Source: DASSBQ01 sp035250505 (GTDB lineage Bacteria > Nitrospirota > Nitrospiria > Nitrospirales > Nitrospiraceae). From it: a stretch of 27,781 bases of DNA. The notes under the pieces were generated by a model. The model was given only the letters and a program-made list of their open reading frames with translations, had not been told where the DNA came from and made no database searches. Both the position numbers and the translations under genes were made by a program. Positions 15,105-21,019 of the stretch are shown one piece after another; position 1 is the stretch's first letter; each line of letters starts with the position of its first letter. Where the stretch lies: positions 1 through 27,781 of the forward strand of contig DATFFC010000126.1 of NCBI GenBank assembly GCA_035250505.1, written 5' to 3'.

Positions 15105-16577
15105 TCATCCGCCGGCGCTGCCGACCGGGCCGCCCGGTTTGGTCATGCGCCAGGGATTGAGCAGTTCAACCAGACGTTCATCCGGCAGCACTCGCTGTTC
15201 TTGCGCGACCGCCCGCACCGTCTTTCCCGACTTGTACGCATCTTTCGCAATCTTTGCAGCCGCCTCATATCCGATTTCCGGCGCCAACGCGGTGCACATG
15301 GCCAAGCTTTCCTCGATGAGACTTCGGCACCGAGCTTCATTGGCCTCGATGCCTTCGATACAGCGGGCGGCAAAATTCGTCGACGCGTTCGCCAGCAGTT
15401 CGATGGACTGTAGGAGGTTGTAGGCCATCACCGGCAGCATGACCAACAATTCGAAGTTTCCCGCCTGCCCGCCGATCGTGACGGTGACGTCATTCCCGAT
15501 GACTTGCGCGCAGACCATGGTAACGGATTCAGCGATCACCGGATTCACCTTTCCCGGCATGATCGAGGACCCCGGCTGCGTTTCAGGCAAGTGGATTTCC
15601 CCCAACCCGCAGCGCGGCCCGGACCCAAGCCAGCGCACATCATTGGCGATCTTCATCAGGCTGACTGCCACCGTGCGCAATGCGCCGCTTGCTTCCACGA
15701 GAGAGTCCTGTGCGGACTGTGCCTCAAAGTGGTTCGCGGCCTCTTTGAAACGGCAGCCGGTCTCCTTGGATATCTGGGCCAGGACCCGCTTCGAGAACGC
15801 GGGATGGCAATTGAGCCCGGTGCCGACGGCCGTGCCGCCGAGCGCCACTTCGCTCAGGGCTGCTTGGGCCGATCTCACGCGCTCGAGACTGAGCGCGACC
15901 TGGCGCGCGTAGCCGCCGAACTCCTGTCCCAGTCGCACCGGTGTCGCGTCTTGCAAATGGGTGCGGCCGATCTTGACGATCTTGTCGAATTGAGCGGCCT
16001 TGGCCTTGAGCGCGCGATGTAGCCGCTCGAGGGCGGGAATGAGTTGCGTCTGAATCGTCTCCGATGCGGCGATATGGATTGCGGTCGGGATGACGTCGTT
16101 GCTCGATTGGCCGAGATTGACATGATCGTTGGGATGCACCAGCTTGCTCCCGCGCCGCCCGCCCAGAATCTCGGTCGCCCGGTTGGCGATGACCTCGTTC
16201 GCGTTCATATTGGTAGAGGTCCCCGAGCCGGTCTGGAAAATGTCCACGACAAATTCGGCGTCCAATTTCCCCTCGATCACCTCCCCTGCCGCCTGCCGGA
16301 TGGCGCTTGCACTCTTGCGGTTCAGGAGGCCGAGCGATTCATTCACCGCGGCAGCCGCGCGTTTAACCAATCCCATTGCCCGAATGAATGAACGTGGGAA
16401 TCGCAACGGGCTGATGGGAAAGTTTTCGATCGCCCGCGCCGTTTGCACGCCGTAGTAGGCTGCGGCCGGCACGGCAAGTTCTCCCATTGTGTCGCGTTCA
16501 ATTCGTGTCTCGGCCGCCGCCGCGATTCCGGACTGCATCGGTCGGCTGCCTTGCCTGCGTGTTGTACGCTGTTTCAT
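15105..16577 (-). CDS. fumC: Class II fumarate hydratase
   Basis: FumC interconverts fumarate and L-malate without an iron-sulfur cluster. The superfamily signature GSSIMPGKVNP lies at about residues 336-346 of 490, followed by VIAESVTMVCAQVIGND, which resembles fumarase more than aspartase. Other conserved blocks are FQTGSGTSTNMNANEVIANRA, HPNDHVNLGQSSND and GRTHLQDATPVRLGQE. I chose ATG 16577 because GGGGAGAGAGAAAG precedes it; a longer reading to 16664 adds a basic, non-conserved leader. The C-terminus is slightly extended with a Gly/Pro-rich tail. A good promoter lies upstream. An aspartate ammonia-lyase assignment is the main alternative but is less likely. Confidence 0.92.
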   Translation of the reverse strand: MKQRTTRRQGSRPMQSGIAAAAETRIERDTMGELAVPAAAYYGVQTARAIENFPISPLRFPRSFIRAMGLVKRAAAAVNESLGLLNRKSASAIRQAAGEVIEGKLDAEFVVDIFQTGSGTSTNMNANEVIANRATEILGGRRGSKLVHPNDHVNLGQSSNDVIPTAIHIAASETIQTQLIPALERLHRALKAKAAQFDKIVKIGRTHLQDATPVRLGQEFGGYARQVALSLERVRSAQAALSEVALGGTAVGTGLNCHPAFSKRVLAQISKETGCRFKEAANHFEAQSAQDSLVEASGALRTVAVSLMKIANDVRWLGSGPRCGLGEIHLPETQPGSSIMPGKVNPVIAESVTMVCAQVIGNDVTVTIGGQAGNFELLVMLPVMAYNLLQSIELLANASTNFAARCIEGIEANEARCRSLIEESLAMCTALAPEIGYEAAAKIAKDAYKSGKTVRAVAQEQRVLPDERLVELLNPWRMTKPGGPVGSAGG

Positions 16578-16664
16578 TTCTTTCTCTCTCCCCGGTTCAT
16601 CAATAACCCCCCGGCGCCCACCCTTACGAAGGGATGCGCGTCCGTTCCTGAAAAGACCGCGCAT

Positions 16665-16692
16665 CTTATACGGTGATCCGGTTGAAGCTCAA
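16665..16692 (-). promoter_or_regulatory. Sigma-70-type promoter of fumC
   Basis: Read leftward: -35 TTGAGC (16687-16692), a 16-base spacer and -10 TATAAG (16665-16670, five of six to consensus). The predicted leader is about 80 bases. Confidence 0.6.
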
Positions 16693-16710
16693 GAGCCGAG
16701 GACCGTGTCA

Positions 16711-16737
16711 TTGACTGCGCACTGTGCGCTCGATAGC
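16711..16737 (+). promoter_or_regulatory. Possible promoter with internal palindrome, upstream of the 78-residue protein
   Basis: TTGACT (16711-16716) and a weak GATAGC (16732-16737) are separated by only 15 bases. The spacer contains the near-perfect palindrome GCGCAC-T-GTGCGC (16717-16729). Transcription would begin within a few bases of the ATG at 16746, consistent with the absence of a ribosome-binding site. Tentative. Confidence 0.3.
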
Positions 16738-16745
16738 CTCGTCCG

Positions 16746-16982
16746 ATGGATGAAGACCCGCTGATCGTTGAGACCTATGCCGGCTATAAAGGCGAGCGTA
16801 CGCCGCGGGCCTTTCTCTGTGAAGGCCTCCGGCGGGAAGTGATGCGTGTGATGGATACCTGGTACACCGACCGCTATTGTTATTTTCGGCTCTGTGCGGA
16901 CGACGGATACCGCTATGTCATGCGGCATGAATTTGAGAAGGACTGGTGGGAACTGGTCATGCGGGAACAGGGAGAACAATGA
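16746..16982 (+). CDS. Small conserved-type hypothetical protein (DUF6504-like)
   Basis: This is a soluble 78-residue protein rich in Arg, Glu and aromatic residues. It opens with an acidic stretch and the block VETYAGYKGERTPRAFLCEG, then MDTWYTDRYCYFRLCADDGYRYVMRH and a C-terminal EKDWWELV. This pattern, a YAGYxGExxPR block followed by a strand-rich RYFRxxxDDGxRYxLRH block, resembles small single-domain proteins I associate with DUF6504, recalled from memory and not searched. Its function is unknown. There is no signal peptide or membrane helix. No ribosome-binding site is visible before the ATG. It is divergent from fumC and convergent with hsp20. Confidence 0.75.
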   Translation: MDEDPLIVETYAGYKGERTPRAFLCEGLRREVMRVMDTWYTDRYCYFRLCADDGYRYVMRHEFEKDWWELVMREQGEQ

Positions 16983-17001
16983 AAACTTGGAGGCCGTCTC
17001 C

Positions 17002-17031
17002 CAAAAAGAAAGGGCCCGCCGAAGCGGGCCC
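17002..17031 (-). terminator. Rho-independent terminator of hsp20
   Basis: A perfect 8-base-pair GC stem (GGGCCCGC / GCGGGCCC, 17012-17019 with 17024-17031) with a tetraloop (TTCG in the leftward RNA) is followed leftward by TTTCTTTTT. It lies 27 bases beyond the hsp20 stop. The rightward side lacks a T-run, but the stem may also slow transcription from the 78-residue gene. Confidence 0.9.
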
Positions 17032-17058
17032 GGTTCTTCCCGAGAATGAGGGAGGCCG

Positions 17059-17508
17059 TTAGGCGACCTTGACCTCGATTTGTTTCGGCTTCGCCTGCTC
17101 GGACTTCGGCAGATGCAGATTCAGCACTCCCTCGGTGTACTCGGCCTTCACCGCCGCAGCATCCACCGAATCCGGAAGCGTGAAGCTCCGAATAAACCGG
17201 CCATACGAGCGTTCCACGCGATGGTACTTCTTTCCTTTTTCCTCCTTCTCGCGATTCCGCTCACCCTGGATGGTCAAGACCCCGTCTTCCACCGTGACCT
17301 TGACCTCGTCCTTCTTGATGTCGGGCAATTCCGCCTTGATCAGGAACTCGGCCTCGGTCTCGCTGATGTCCACCGTCGGCGTCCAATCCGCAACGGTCAT
17401 GATTTCCCTATCATGCCCCTGCCAGGCGGCCGGCCGCGTGAACATGCGGTTCAGACGTTCGGACATCTCCTCAAGCTCTCGAAACGGATCCCATTTCACC
17501 AATGCCAT
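17059..17508 (-). CDS. Small heat-shock protein, Hsp20/alpha-crystallin family
   Basis: This is an ATP-independent holdase that binds unfolding proteins and prevents aggregation. The 149-residue protein starts with the typical MALVKWDPFRELEEMSERLN, contains an alpha-crystallin domain (about residues 45-140) with ADWTPTVDISETEAEFLIKA, and the signature AEYTEGVLNLHLPK near its end, followed by a short charged C-terminus. Length is typical. The start is supported by a very strong AAGGAGGT ribosome-binding site. A candidate promoter with an overlapping palindrome lies upstream and a strong terminator lies downstream, so it is a monocistronic unit. No CIRCE element is present. Confidence 0.96.
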   Translation of the reverse strand: MALVKWDPFRELEEMSERLNRMFTRPAAWQGHDREIMTVADWTPTVDISETEAEFLIKAELPDIKKDEVKVTVEDGVLTIQGERNREKEEKGKKYHRVERSYGRFIRSFTLPDSVDAAAVKAEYTEGVLNLHLPKSEQAKPKQIEVKVA

Positions 17509-17577
17509 GACGTGACCTCCTTGTTGTTGGTTAAGCCCCAGAGAACCACCGGGTAGCTTTTCGTTGCCGACATGAAA

Positions 17578-17605
17578 CAGATAAGCTGTCCCGCCGCGGA
17601 GTCAA
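17578..17605 (-). promoter_or_regulatory. Possible promoter of hsp20
   Basis: Read leftward: -35 TTGACT (17600-17605), a 16-base spacer and -10-like TATCTG (17578-17583). The -35 is embedded in a palindrome (17594-17613). The weak -10 fits a regulated gene. No obvious sigma-32 consensus was seen. Confidence 0.4.
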
Positions 17606-17613
17606 CTCCACGG
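17594..17613. promoter_or_regulatory. Candidate operator palindrome over the hsp20 -35 box
   Basis: CCGCGGAGT-CA-ACTCCACGG is a 20-base palindrome with 9-base arms matching at eight of nine positions. It covers the -35 hexamer of the hsp20 promoter. Its symmetry and position suggest a dimeric repressor site; the protein is not identifiable from this window. Confidence 0.45.
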
Positions 17614-17618
17614 CGCGA

Positions 17619-17635
17619 CCTGCGGGCCATGCAGG
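17619..17635. repeat. Inverted repeat midway between two divergent promoters
   Basis: CCTGC-GGGCCAT-GCAGG has 5-base arms and a 7-base spacer. It sits between the hsp20 -35 box and the -35 box of the rightward micropeptide promoter. It could be a shared regulator site, but arms this short can arise by chance in GC-rich DNA. Confidence 0.25.
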
Positions 17636-17643
17636 ATCCGGCC

Positions 17644-17671
17644 TTGACTGGCGAAAAAAAGATGTTACCTT
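17644..17671 (+). promoter_or_regulatory. Possible promoter of the 29-residue membrane peptide
   Basis: TTGACT (17644-17649), a 16-base spacer containing an A-tract, and a weak TACCTT (17666-17671). The predicted leader is about 50 bases, ending in the tandem repeat and ribosome-binding site at 17695-17728. Confidence 0.35.
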
Positions 17672-17694
17672 TACGCGCCTTGTAAATTCGGCTG

Positions 17695-17722
17695 GGGCTT
17701 ACGAGCGAGGGCTTACGAGGGA
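17695..17722 (+). repeat. Two-copy 14-base tandem repeat in the leader of the micropeptide
   Basis: The units at 17695-17708 (gggcttacgagcga) and 17709-17722 (gggcttacgaggga) differ at one base. The single difference in the second copy contributes to the GGGAGG ribosome-binding site of the following micropeptide. Confidence 0.7.
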
Positions 17723-17728
17723 GGCGGC

Positions 17729-17818
17729 ATGCTCGAAATCATCGCATACGGAATTCTGGGAGCAATGATCCTAGCAGCGTCCCTGGTCGTGTGGTGCTTC
17801 GTGCGCTTGATCGAATAA
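17729..17818 (+). CDS. 29-residue single-span membrane peptide, unrecognised
   Basis: The frame reads MLEIIAYGILGAMILAASLV followed by VWCFVRLIE and a TAA stop. Residues 3-26 form one continuous hydrophobic helix with a small-residue GxxxA-like face (GILGAMILAAS), flanked by a Glu near the N-terminus and an Arg/Glu at the C-terminal end. This is the size and design of regulatory or assembly micropeptides found with membrane complexes; no specific family is recognised. Translation is supported by GGGAGG five to six bases before the ATG and by a possible promoter 60-85 bases upstream. It stands alone, divergent from hsp20 and convergent with gltA. A purely structural leader sequence is the alternative. 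Confidence 0.6.
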   Translation: MLEIIAYGILGAMILAASLVVWCFVRLIE

Positions 17819-17834
17819 CCGGATTCTATCCGGT
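17818..17834. terminator. Short hairpin between the micropeptide and gltA stops
   Basis: ACCGGAT-TCT-ATCCGGT is a perfect 7-base-pair stem with a 3-base loop placed between convergent stop codons. There is no T-run on either side, so it may be a weak bidirectional terminator or simply an mRNA 3'-end stabiliser. Confidence 0.4.
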
Positions 17835-17842
17835 CCGGTTCC

Positions 17843-18976
17843 TCACCTCTGGTCGAGGGGAACATAGGGTTGGTTGTGATGTCCCGCGTAGATCTGATCG
17901 GGCCGGAATAACTTATTCTCCGCCAGTTGCTCCAGCCAATGGGCGAGCCAGCCGCTGACACGGGCCATTGCAAACACCGGCGTAAACAAATCGACATCGA
18001 TTCCCATCTTGTCGTAGATGATGCCGGAATAAAAATCGACATTGGGATACACGCCTTTTTCTCCCAACAGTTCCGCGGCTGCCCGCTCGACTTCCAGCGC
18101 AGTCTCATAGAGCGGTGAAGCTCCGCATTCCTTAAAGAGCCGGTCGGATAGTTCCTGAAGGATCGTCGCCCGCGGATCCTTTACTTTATAGATGCGATGG
18201 CCGAACCCTACGAGTTTCTCTTTCGCGGCGACCTTATCCCGCACATACCGTCCGGCGCGGTCGACGGCGCCGATCTCCTTCAACATCTGCATGACCTCCT
18301 CATTGGCTCCTCCGTGAAGGGGACCCTTCAATGCGCCGATCGAGGAGGCCACCACGGTATAGGGATCGGCCAGGGTAGAGGCGGTCACCATTCCCGTAAA
18401 GGTCGATGCGTTCATCGTGTGCTCGGCATGCAGAATCAAGCAGTCGTCTAGGATGTCGCTCCAGAGCGGATGGGGAACCTGATCCGTCAGCATGTATAAA
18501 AAATTCTCAGCAAAACCCAGATCATCGCGCGGCGGGATGTAGTCGTTACCATGCCGCAAGCGCGCCCAGGCCGCCACCAGCGTGGGCATCTTCGCGATCA
18601 ACCGGACGGCCGACCAATAATTGTTGTTCAGATCCTTGACGTTACGACCGGGATAGAACATGCCTAACGCCGCTACCCCTGCTTGCAGGGCATCCATGGG
18701 ATGACCGTGGTCCGGCAGGCATTTCATAAGATCCACGAGCCGAAATTTGATGCGGCGGTGATGCGTGATATCCGTGACCCAGCGAGTCCATTCCTGGCTG
18801 CTGGGCAGACGGCCGAATAGGAGCAAGTAGCTCGTTTCAAGAAATGACGATTGCGCGCACAAATCTTCTACTCTGATGCCCCGGTACTCGAGGACGCCTT
18901 GGTGTCCGTCGACGTCGCTGATCGCAGATTTTGCGGCCGGGACCCCGGCCAGACCCGGCATGAAGTCATGAGGCAT
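17843..18976 (-). CDS. gltA: Citrate synthase
   Basis: This enzyme condenses oxaloacetate and acetyl-CoA to citrate; some members also work in reverse in autotrophs. The 377-residue protein is the short, type I-like dimeric form. The catalytic triad is visible: H221 in GPLHGGANE, H260 in GFGHRIYK and D314 in PNVDFYSG, with LHAEHTMNASTF at 182-193. The start ATG 18976 is backed by AGGAGGGC. 2-Methylcitrate synthase is a related alternative, but no prp genes are present. It is probably transcribed alone: it is followed by a hairpin and preceded by a divergent gene. The window does not show whether this organism runs the cycle oxidatively or reductively. Confidence 0.93.
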   Translation of the reverse strand: MPHDFMPGLAGVPAAKSAISDVDGHQGVLEYRGIRVEDLCAQSSFLETSYLLLFGRLPSSQEWTRWVTDITHHRRIKFRLVDLMKCLPDHGHPMDALQAGVAALGMFYPGRNVKDLNNNYWSAVRLIAKMPTLVAAWARLRHGNDYIPPRDDLGFAENFLYMLTDQVPHPLWSDILDDCLILHAEHTMNASTFTGMVTASTLADPYTVVASSIGALKGPLHGGANEEVMQMLKEIGAVDRAGRYVRDKVAAKEKLVGFGHRIYKVKDPRATILQELSDRLFKECGASPLYETALEVERAAAELLGEKGVYPNVDFYSGIIYDKMGIDVDLFTPVFAMARVSGWLAHWLEQLAENKLFRPDQIYAGHHNQPYVPLDQR

Positions 18977-19171
18977 CGACGAGCCCTCCTCTGTCGGCGA
19001 TGTGTTCCATTTACGTTCGGGTCACGCCATTCGATTTCGTACAGCTTATCATGCGGCAGCCGGTATTGCTTCCCCCATGCAGCGATTAGGCGTTCGCACT
19101 CCAGCGCTCGCCGCTTGAATTCATACAATGCGGTTGGCATACTGCGCAAAGAATGGTTGGTTGAATTTACT

Positions 19172-19393
19172 ATGGTATCGCCGTTTGTACGAGGCATGTT
19201 GATTCTGGGGCTGCTGGCGCTGCTCGCAGCCGTGGTCATGGTGTGGCGGTCGGAAGAGCCGGCCGCCTTGACCACTCCATCCACCTCTTCGATAGGTTCT
19301 GGAAAACCCGTCGGCAGAAGCGCGCTCAGCCACGGGGGACCGGTCTCAACGGCGAATCAGAGTGACGCACGAGAACCAGTATCCCAACGCTGA
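19172..19393 (+). CDS. Small membrane-anchored protein, unrecognised
   Basis: This is a 73-residue reading frame with one strong transmembrane segment near the N-terminus (MLILGLLALLAAVVMVW, residues 9-25). It is followed by a hydrophilic Ser/Thr/Gly/Pro-rich tail of about 47 residues, probably outside the membrane and disordered. ATG 19172 has no good ribosome-binding site; ATG 19196 is an alternative that starts directly at the helix. It overlaps the next rightward gene by 32 bases. No family is recognised. The hydrophobic helix argues that the frame is real, but the evidence is modest. Confidence 0.5.
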   Translation: MVSPFVRGMLILGLLALLAAVVMVWRSEEPAALTTPSTSSIGSGKPVGRSALSHGGPVSTANQSDAREPVSQR

Positions 19394-19823
19394 TTCTTCG
19401 GCGACCGCCCAGAGGCGGCGAACCCTCCTATCACGCGATCGGTTGAGCGGGCTTCGGTGGTTGCTGTTGTCCTGCGGTATATTCGTCCTTCCGACTCCGG
19501 GCGCGGCGGAATCCGAGTCGGCGGTCTTCGCCGTTGTGAGCGAAACGCCGAAAGACAAAACGCGCGTCGCGGCCAAGGCCTTAATCGACGGCGCAGTGTC
19601 CGATACCAAGCTCCTGCCGAACGAGTCGGTCCTCGGCAACCCGATTTGGCGCAGCCTGGAAATCTGCCATGCCATGAAGTTGGAGGGCAGCAAAACCGCC
19701 GAAGGATTTCGGGTCAATTCGGTCCGTATCCTGGATGCCAGCATGTTGCCCATGACGCTCCAGGGATTTGCGGGTGACTGCCTGATCAAGAAAGCGGTCG
19801 ATGTGGCGCCGTTGGTCGACTGA
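19362..19823 (+). CDS. Exported hypothetical protein
   Basis: This 153-residue protein has a signal-peptide-like segment (LRWLLLSCGIFVLPTPGAAE), likely cleaved after PGAA to release a mature domain of about 100 residues. The mature part contains two cysteines (EICHAMK and AGDCLIKK) that could form a disulfide in the periplasm. No known domain is recognised. The GTG at 19362 gives a long polar leader of about 30 residues before the hydrophobic core; a TTG at about 19443 would give a more typical signal peptide. It is convergent with the zinc-ribbon gene and overlaps the preceding small membrane gene, so the two may be co-expressed. Confidence 0.6.
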   Translation: MTHENQYPNADSSATAQRRRTLLSRDRLSGLRWLLLSCGIFVLPTPGAAESESAVFAVVSETPKDKTRVAAKALIDGAVSDTKLLPNESVLGNPIWRSLEICHAMKLEGSKTAEGFRVNSVRILDASMLPMTLQGFAGDCLIKKAVDVAPLVD

Positions 19824-19862
19824 TATACATAGCGGAACGGGCAAAGAGGAAGTAAGAGAACA

Positions 19863-20240
19863 TCAGCTCGTACAGTCCGGACAGGAGGTGGGTTCCTTGT
19901 CCGCGTTGCATTCCTCAAGCGTCAAGGGAAACAGTTGGCCGCAACTTTCGCAATGCCGGACCTCAAAGTACGGAACGCCTTGATCGTCGATTTCGGTGGG
20001 CAGCAACAGTTCCAGCGGGTCATAGCCGAGCACGGCGCCATCCGCGAATTTGATGACCGCCAACCGATCGTTGAACACCTCGAAGGTCGCTTCTTGACCT
20101 TTCCGGTCCAGGATATGGCCAAGAACGAGGACGGGTTGGCCTCGGCGTTTGGTTCGCAAGTCCTTCAGAGTGCGCTGAGACGGCCCGGCGCAGGCAAAGG
20201 GCTTGGTGTGTCCACTCGTATCGGTTCCGACGACGGGCAT
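19863..20240 (-). CDS. Zinc-ribbon protein of unknown function
   Basis: This 125-residue protein has a strand-rich central part (ATFEVFNDRLAVIKFADGAV and YDPLELLLPTE). A C-terminal putative zinc ribbon has two CxxC knuckles, RHCESCG and SCPDC, 17 residues apart, ending two residues before the stop. The N-terminal 25-30 residues are polar and could be non-coding, because no clear ribosome-binding site precedes ATG 20240 and a GC hairpin (ggcc-gaaa-ggcc, 20259-20270) sits just upstream. No signal peptide or membrane helix is present. It is divergent from the ArsC/Spx-like gene. The ribbon suggests nucleic-acid or protein binding, but no specific role can be assigned. Confidence 0.7.
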   Translation of the reverse strand: MPVVGTDTSGHTKPFACAGPSQRTLKDLRTKRRGQPVLVLGHILDRKGQEATFEVFNDRLAVIKFADGAVLGYDPLELLLPTEIDDQGVPYFEVRHCESCGQLFPLTLEECNADKEPTSCPDCTS

Positions 20241-20338
20241 AAGAAAGCCGTGAAACTGGGCCGAAAGGCCGGCTCAGTGATTTAACACAGCCTAAAAATT
20301 TGCGTCAAGCGCCGTAGCGGCAGAAGGGAGCGCGCTCG

Positions 20339-20689
20339 ATGGGACAGATCACGATTTACCATAAACCGACTTGTTCCAGCTGCCGTCAGGCGGTCCAGCT
20401 CGTGAAGGAAAGCGGGAAGTCGTTTGCAGCCGTCAATTACTATGAGAAACCCTTCACCAAGGCGCAGCTCAAAACCTTGCTGAAAAAGGCGGGGCTGGCA
20501 CCGAAGCAGGTATTGCGTACGAAAGAGGACATCTACAAGAAACTCAGATTGTCCGAGCGGGCGCTGTCGGACGATGAACTGCTTGACCTGATGATCAAGC
20601 ATGCCGACTTGATCCAGCGGCCGCTGGTCGATGCAGGCGACACCGCACTGCTGGCCAGACCGGCGGACAGCATCAAGCAGGTCCTGTAA
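20339..20689 (+). CDS. ArsC/Spx-family thioredoxin-fold protein
   Basis: This 116-residue protein belongs to the arsenate reductase ArsC/Spx/YffB family. The N-terminal motif ITIYHKPTCSSCRQAV holds a CxxC pair (C12, C15), as in Spx-type and some ArsC-type proteins, followed by VNYYEKPFTKAQLKTLL and the family's late RPLVDAGDTALLARP block. The start is supported by GGGAG nine bases upstream. No arsenic-resistance genes are adjacent, so a redox or regulatory role is as likely as arsenate reduction; sequence alone does not separate these. Confidence 0.85.
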   Translation: MGQITIYHKPTCSSCRQAVQLVKESGKSFAAVNYYEKPFTKAQLKTLLKKAGLAPKQVLRTKEDIYKKLRLSERALSDDELLDLMIKHADLIQRPLVDAGDTALLARPADSIKQVL

Positions 20690-20791
20690 GGTCCACGACG
20701 CGAAGAATAATGAGCGCCACGTTTGTGCGCGACGGCGAGACGGTGAGCCGGCGGTTCTTGTACTCCGAGCGACGAGATACGGCTAATACCA

Positions 20792-20998
20792 ATGGACCGC
20801 GTATCGTTTATCGGCCGAGTCCTGGCCCGATTGAATCTCCGCTTCCCGGCCCTCTTTCTCTTGTTTGCCGGATTGACCGTCGTCGACCTTCTCGTGCCGG
20901 ATGTCATCCCACTCGCCGATGAAATCGGCTTGGCTCTGCTGACGTTGTTGTTCGGCTTGTGGAAGAACCGAAGGCATTCTGCATCCGGCGCGAAGTGA
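20792..20998 (+). CDS. Small two-helix membrane protein (DUF6116-like)
   Basis: This is a 68-residue protein with a basic amphipathic N-terminus (SFIGRVLARLNLRF), a first membrane helix (PALFLLFAGLTVVDLLV), a short PDVIPLADE turn, a second helix (IGLALLTLLFGLW) and a basic tail. The order FPxLFL - D-LLxPDxIPxxDE - LLxLLFGxWK resembles small inner-membrane proteins that I associate with DUF6116, from memory. The ribosome-binding site is weak. It is convergent with rnd. Its function is unknown. Confidence 0.7.
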   Translation: MDRVSFIGRVLARLNLRFPALFLLFAGLTVVDLLVPDVIPLADEIGLALLTLLFGLWKNRRHSASGAK

Positions 20999-21019
20999 TC
21001 CTCGCGGGCGCGAGCGCGC

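Noticed and set aside
17509..17728. Search for CIRCE or CtsR operators upstream of hsp20.
   Set aside because: No TTAGCACTC/GAGTGCTAA pair or CtsR-type direct repeat was found; only the unrelated palindromes reported above.
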